Assembly: GCF_022179725.1 (NCBI RefSeq)
Contig: NZ_BPRC01000031.1
Location: 1 to 52,437, forward strand
Origin: Methylorubrum aminovorans
GTDB taxonomy: Bacteria > Pseudomonadota > Alphaproteobacteria > Rhizobiales > Beijerinckiaceae
Length of the DNA: 52,437 bases
Reading direction: 5' to 3'
Part shown: positions 51,575 to 52,437 of the stretch, one piece after another
How positions within the stretch are numbered: position 1 is the stretch's first letter
Layout: each line of letters starts with the position of its first letter
The notes under the pieces: generated by a model
Seen by the model: only the letters and a program-made list of their open reading frames with translations
The model's database searches: none
What the model was told of the DNA's origin: nothing
Translations under genes and position numbers: made by a program

Positions 51575-51601
51575 GGCCCCCCTCGTGCTCGGAGGGGGGC
51601 C
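51575..51601 (-). terminator. Perfect GC-rich hairpin after the 51622 gene
   Basis: Perfect 10-bp arms GGCCCCCCTC and GAGGGGGGCC surround a 7-nt loop, just past the stop of the 51622 gene. The C-run/G-run composition closely resembles the hairpin at 51039, so the two are related by duplication or share a function. Confidence 0.55.
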
Positions 51602-51621
51602 GGATCGGGCTGCCGATCGCC

Positions 51622-51885
51622 TCAGAGCCCGCCCTGAGCGGAGCCTTCGGCCTCGCTGGGCGTGCAGTCGATCTTCGTCGCCGTGCCCCCGGCCCAGGCG
51701 AGGTTGCGCAGGCCGATCAGGGCCGCGAGGGCCTTCGGCACGTCGCCGGCGAGATGGGCGCGGGCCGCCTCGACCGAAGCGAGGGTGCCGGTGCGGGTCA
51801 GATGCGTGGCCGCCGCTTCGAGAACGGCGGAGGGGTCCTGGACCGCAAGGTCGAGGGTCATGGTGAAGTGCGATGCCTGGGTCAT
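51622..51885 (-). CDS. Small hypothetical protein (87 aa)
   Basis: The product begins MTQASHFTMTLDLAVQDPSA and has VLEAAATHLTRTG and VPKALAALIGLRNLAWAG. ATG 51885 follows GGAGG with good spacing. It is the first gene of the leftward maintenance run and is preceded by a long leader. No family recognised. Confidence 0.6.
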   Translation of the reverse strand: MTQASHFTMTLDLAVQDPSAVLEAAATHLTRTGTLASVEAARAHLAGDVPKALAALIGLRNLAWAGGTATKIDCTPSEAEGSAQGGL

Positions 51886-52275
51886 GCCGGCCTCCTCGGG
51901 ATCGTGGGGCCGGGAGCCTCTCTCGACCTGACGATCCTTCGCCCCGGCAAAGCTCCTCTCTGGCTCTTGGACTGAGGGCGGGGACGCGCCTATCATGGTC
52001 ACGGGGTGGTACGCGCCGCCCTGGGGCGTGGAAACCCCGAGCTTATCGGTTTGGTGCCGGCCGTGACGGCACCGGATTCCTTGACCCTTCGGGTCGGGGA
52101 GCCTGCGACGCATGTCCAGGCGCCCCGGTGCTAAAGGTCGTAGGGACCGGGTAAGCTCGGTTTTCCAACTCCCCGGCTGTGGGTGTCGAGGCTCGTTTGC
52201 GGGGGCGTACCGCGGACACGGGCCTGCGGTGGGGCAGCCGATGGAGTCGTCACAAGATCCAGCCGAGGCTCCTCC
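51886..52275 (-). promoter_or_regulatory. Long structured leader upstream of the 51885 start
   Basis: About 390 bp with no convincing gene. Short hairpins include ACCC-GAA-GGGT (plus-strand ACCCTTCGGGT near 52083) and GCCGTCACGGC-type symmetry near 52055-52075. The region would form the 5' leader of the small gene at 51622 if transcription starts near the IS end. A structured RNA is possible but unproven. Confidence 0.35.
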
Positions 52276-52377
52276 TGAGGGTCCCCCGGATTTTGGTCCG
52301 GCCGGAAGGTGAGCTTCCGGATCTCATGAGGGTCCCCCGGATTTTGGTCCGGCCGGAAGGTGAGCTTCCGGATCTCA
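52276..52377. repeat. 51-bp tandem duplication at an IS end
   Basis: Two identical 51-bp units lie head to tail at 52276-52326 and 52327-52377. Each begins TGAGGGTCCCCCGG and ends CTTCCGGATCTCA. The second unit ends at the stop codon of the transposase fragment, so the unit is the terminal sequence of the insertion element. TG...CA ends fit an IS3-type terminal repeat. Confidence 0.85.
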
Positions 52378-52437
52378 TTCGGCGGCCTGCAGGGCCGCCG
52401 CTAGGGCGAATTCCTGGGGTGTTCGCCACCCCAGGGC
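52375..52437 (-). mobile_element. IS3-family transposase, C-terminal end only
   Basis: The last 60 bp of the window encode, on the minus strand, ALGWRTPQEFALAAALQAAE and a TGA stop. The RTPxEFA ending is typical of the OrfB integrase of IS3-family elements. The gene continues beyond the window, so the element's size and group cannot be given. Confidence 0.65.

Noticed and set aside
48692..51637. Long plus-strand open frame opposite the ParB-like gene
   Set aside because: Shadow of the ParB-like gene; low-complexity composition and no motif.
1..52437. tRNA, rRNA or CRISPR arrays
   Set aside because: No tRNA-like cloverleaf, rRNA-like stretch or repeat-spacer pattern was found by reading both strands; a dedicated scan was not possible.

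Overview
The window is GC-rich and looks like part of a large conjugative plasmid, or an integrated element derived from one, from an alphaproteobacterium of the Methylobacterium/Methylorubrum type. This rests on a stand-alone repC, Ti-plasmid-type transfer genes, MucR, and the plasmid housekeeping set found in this group (ParB-like, strawberry-notch helicase, TOPRIM primase, DUF2493). The organism assignment is inference from gene content and composition. No rRNA, tRNA or CRISPR array was seen.

Left end (1-3180): a decayed gene with PD-(D/E)XK nuclease features, a small two-helix membrane protein, and repC preceded by a hairpin-rich leader. No repA or repB lies beside repC.

Mating-channel block (3181-25062): two long, mostly overlapping gene runs encode an I-type (Dot/Icm, IncI/R64 Tra-like) type IV secretion system. 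The leftward run (14897 to 3181) carries a very small lipoprotein in the dotD position, dotC with a Gly/Tyr-rich insert, dotB, a DUF882 peptidase, icmT, two small exported proteins, an M23 peptidase, three tandem paralogous exported proteins, dotA/traY and a DotL-like protein with no visible Walker A. The rightward run (16712 to 25022) carries a DsbC-like protein, a DotJ-like protein, dotI, dotH, dotG, two small membrane proteins, dotO and an IcmD-like protein. A zinc-ribbon membrane protein, an IcmC/DotE-like protein and a small coiled-coil protein sit between the two runs.

Accessory strip (25100-29050): VapBC, a hypothetical gene overlapping a tyrosine recombinase, a cluster of short TTTCGCGACA motifs, and two pseudogenes (GrpB family and EamA transporter).

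Coupling and DNA-processing block (29056-38400): a DotM-like gene overlaps a Fic-domain gene, which overlaps a small gene of unknown function. Next come a Ti-type TraA relaxase/helicase, a recognisable oriT (hairpin plus TAAGTGCG nic-type sequence), and traC-traD-traG. DNA processing is therefore Ti-like (MOBQ) while the channel is Dot/Icm-like. TraG has a Walker A motif and may connect the two, with DotM-like and DotL-like proteins as possible accessory coupling factors.

Maintenance block (38400-52437): small hypothetical genes, a Phd/PemK-type toxin-antitoxin pair with a palindromic operator, DUF2493, TOPRIM, strawberry-notch helicase, a MucR-family regulator, DUF4326, ParB-like and small hypothetical genes. 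It ends in the tail of an IS3-type transposase whose terminal 51 bp are tandemly duplicated. Two copies of a structured intergenic element of about 110 bp (38781-38886 and 41740-41857), whose inner hairpins differ in sequence but keep the fold, are a good candidate for an undescribed RNA or mobile DNA element. The Fic-DotM module is a good candidate for a conjugation-linked effector system.
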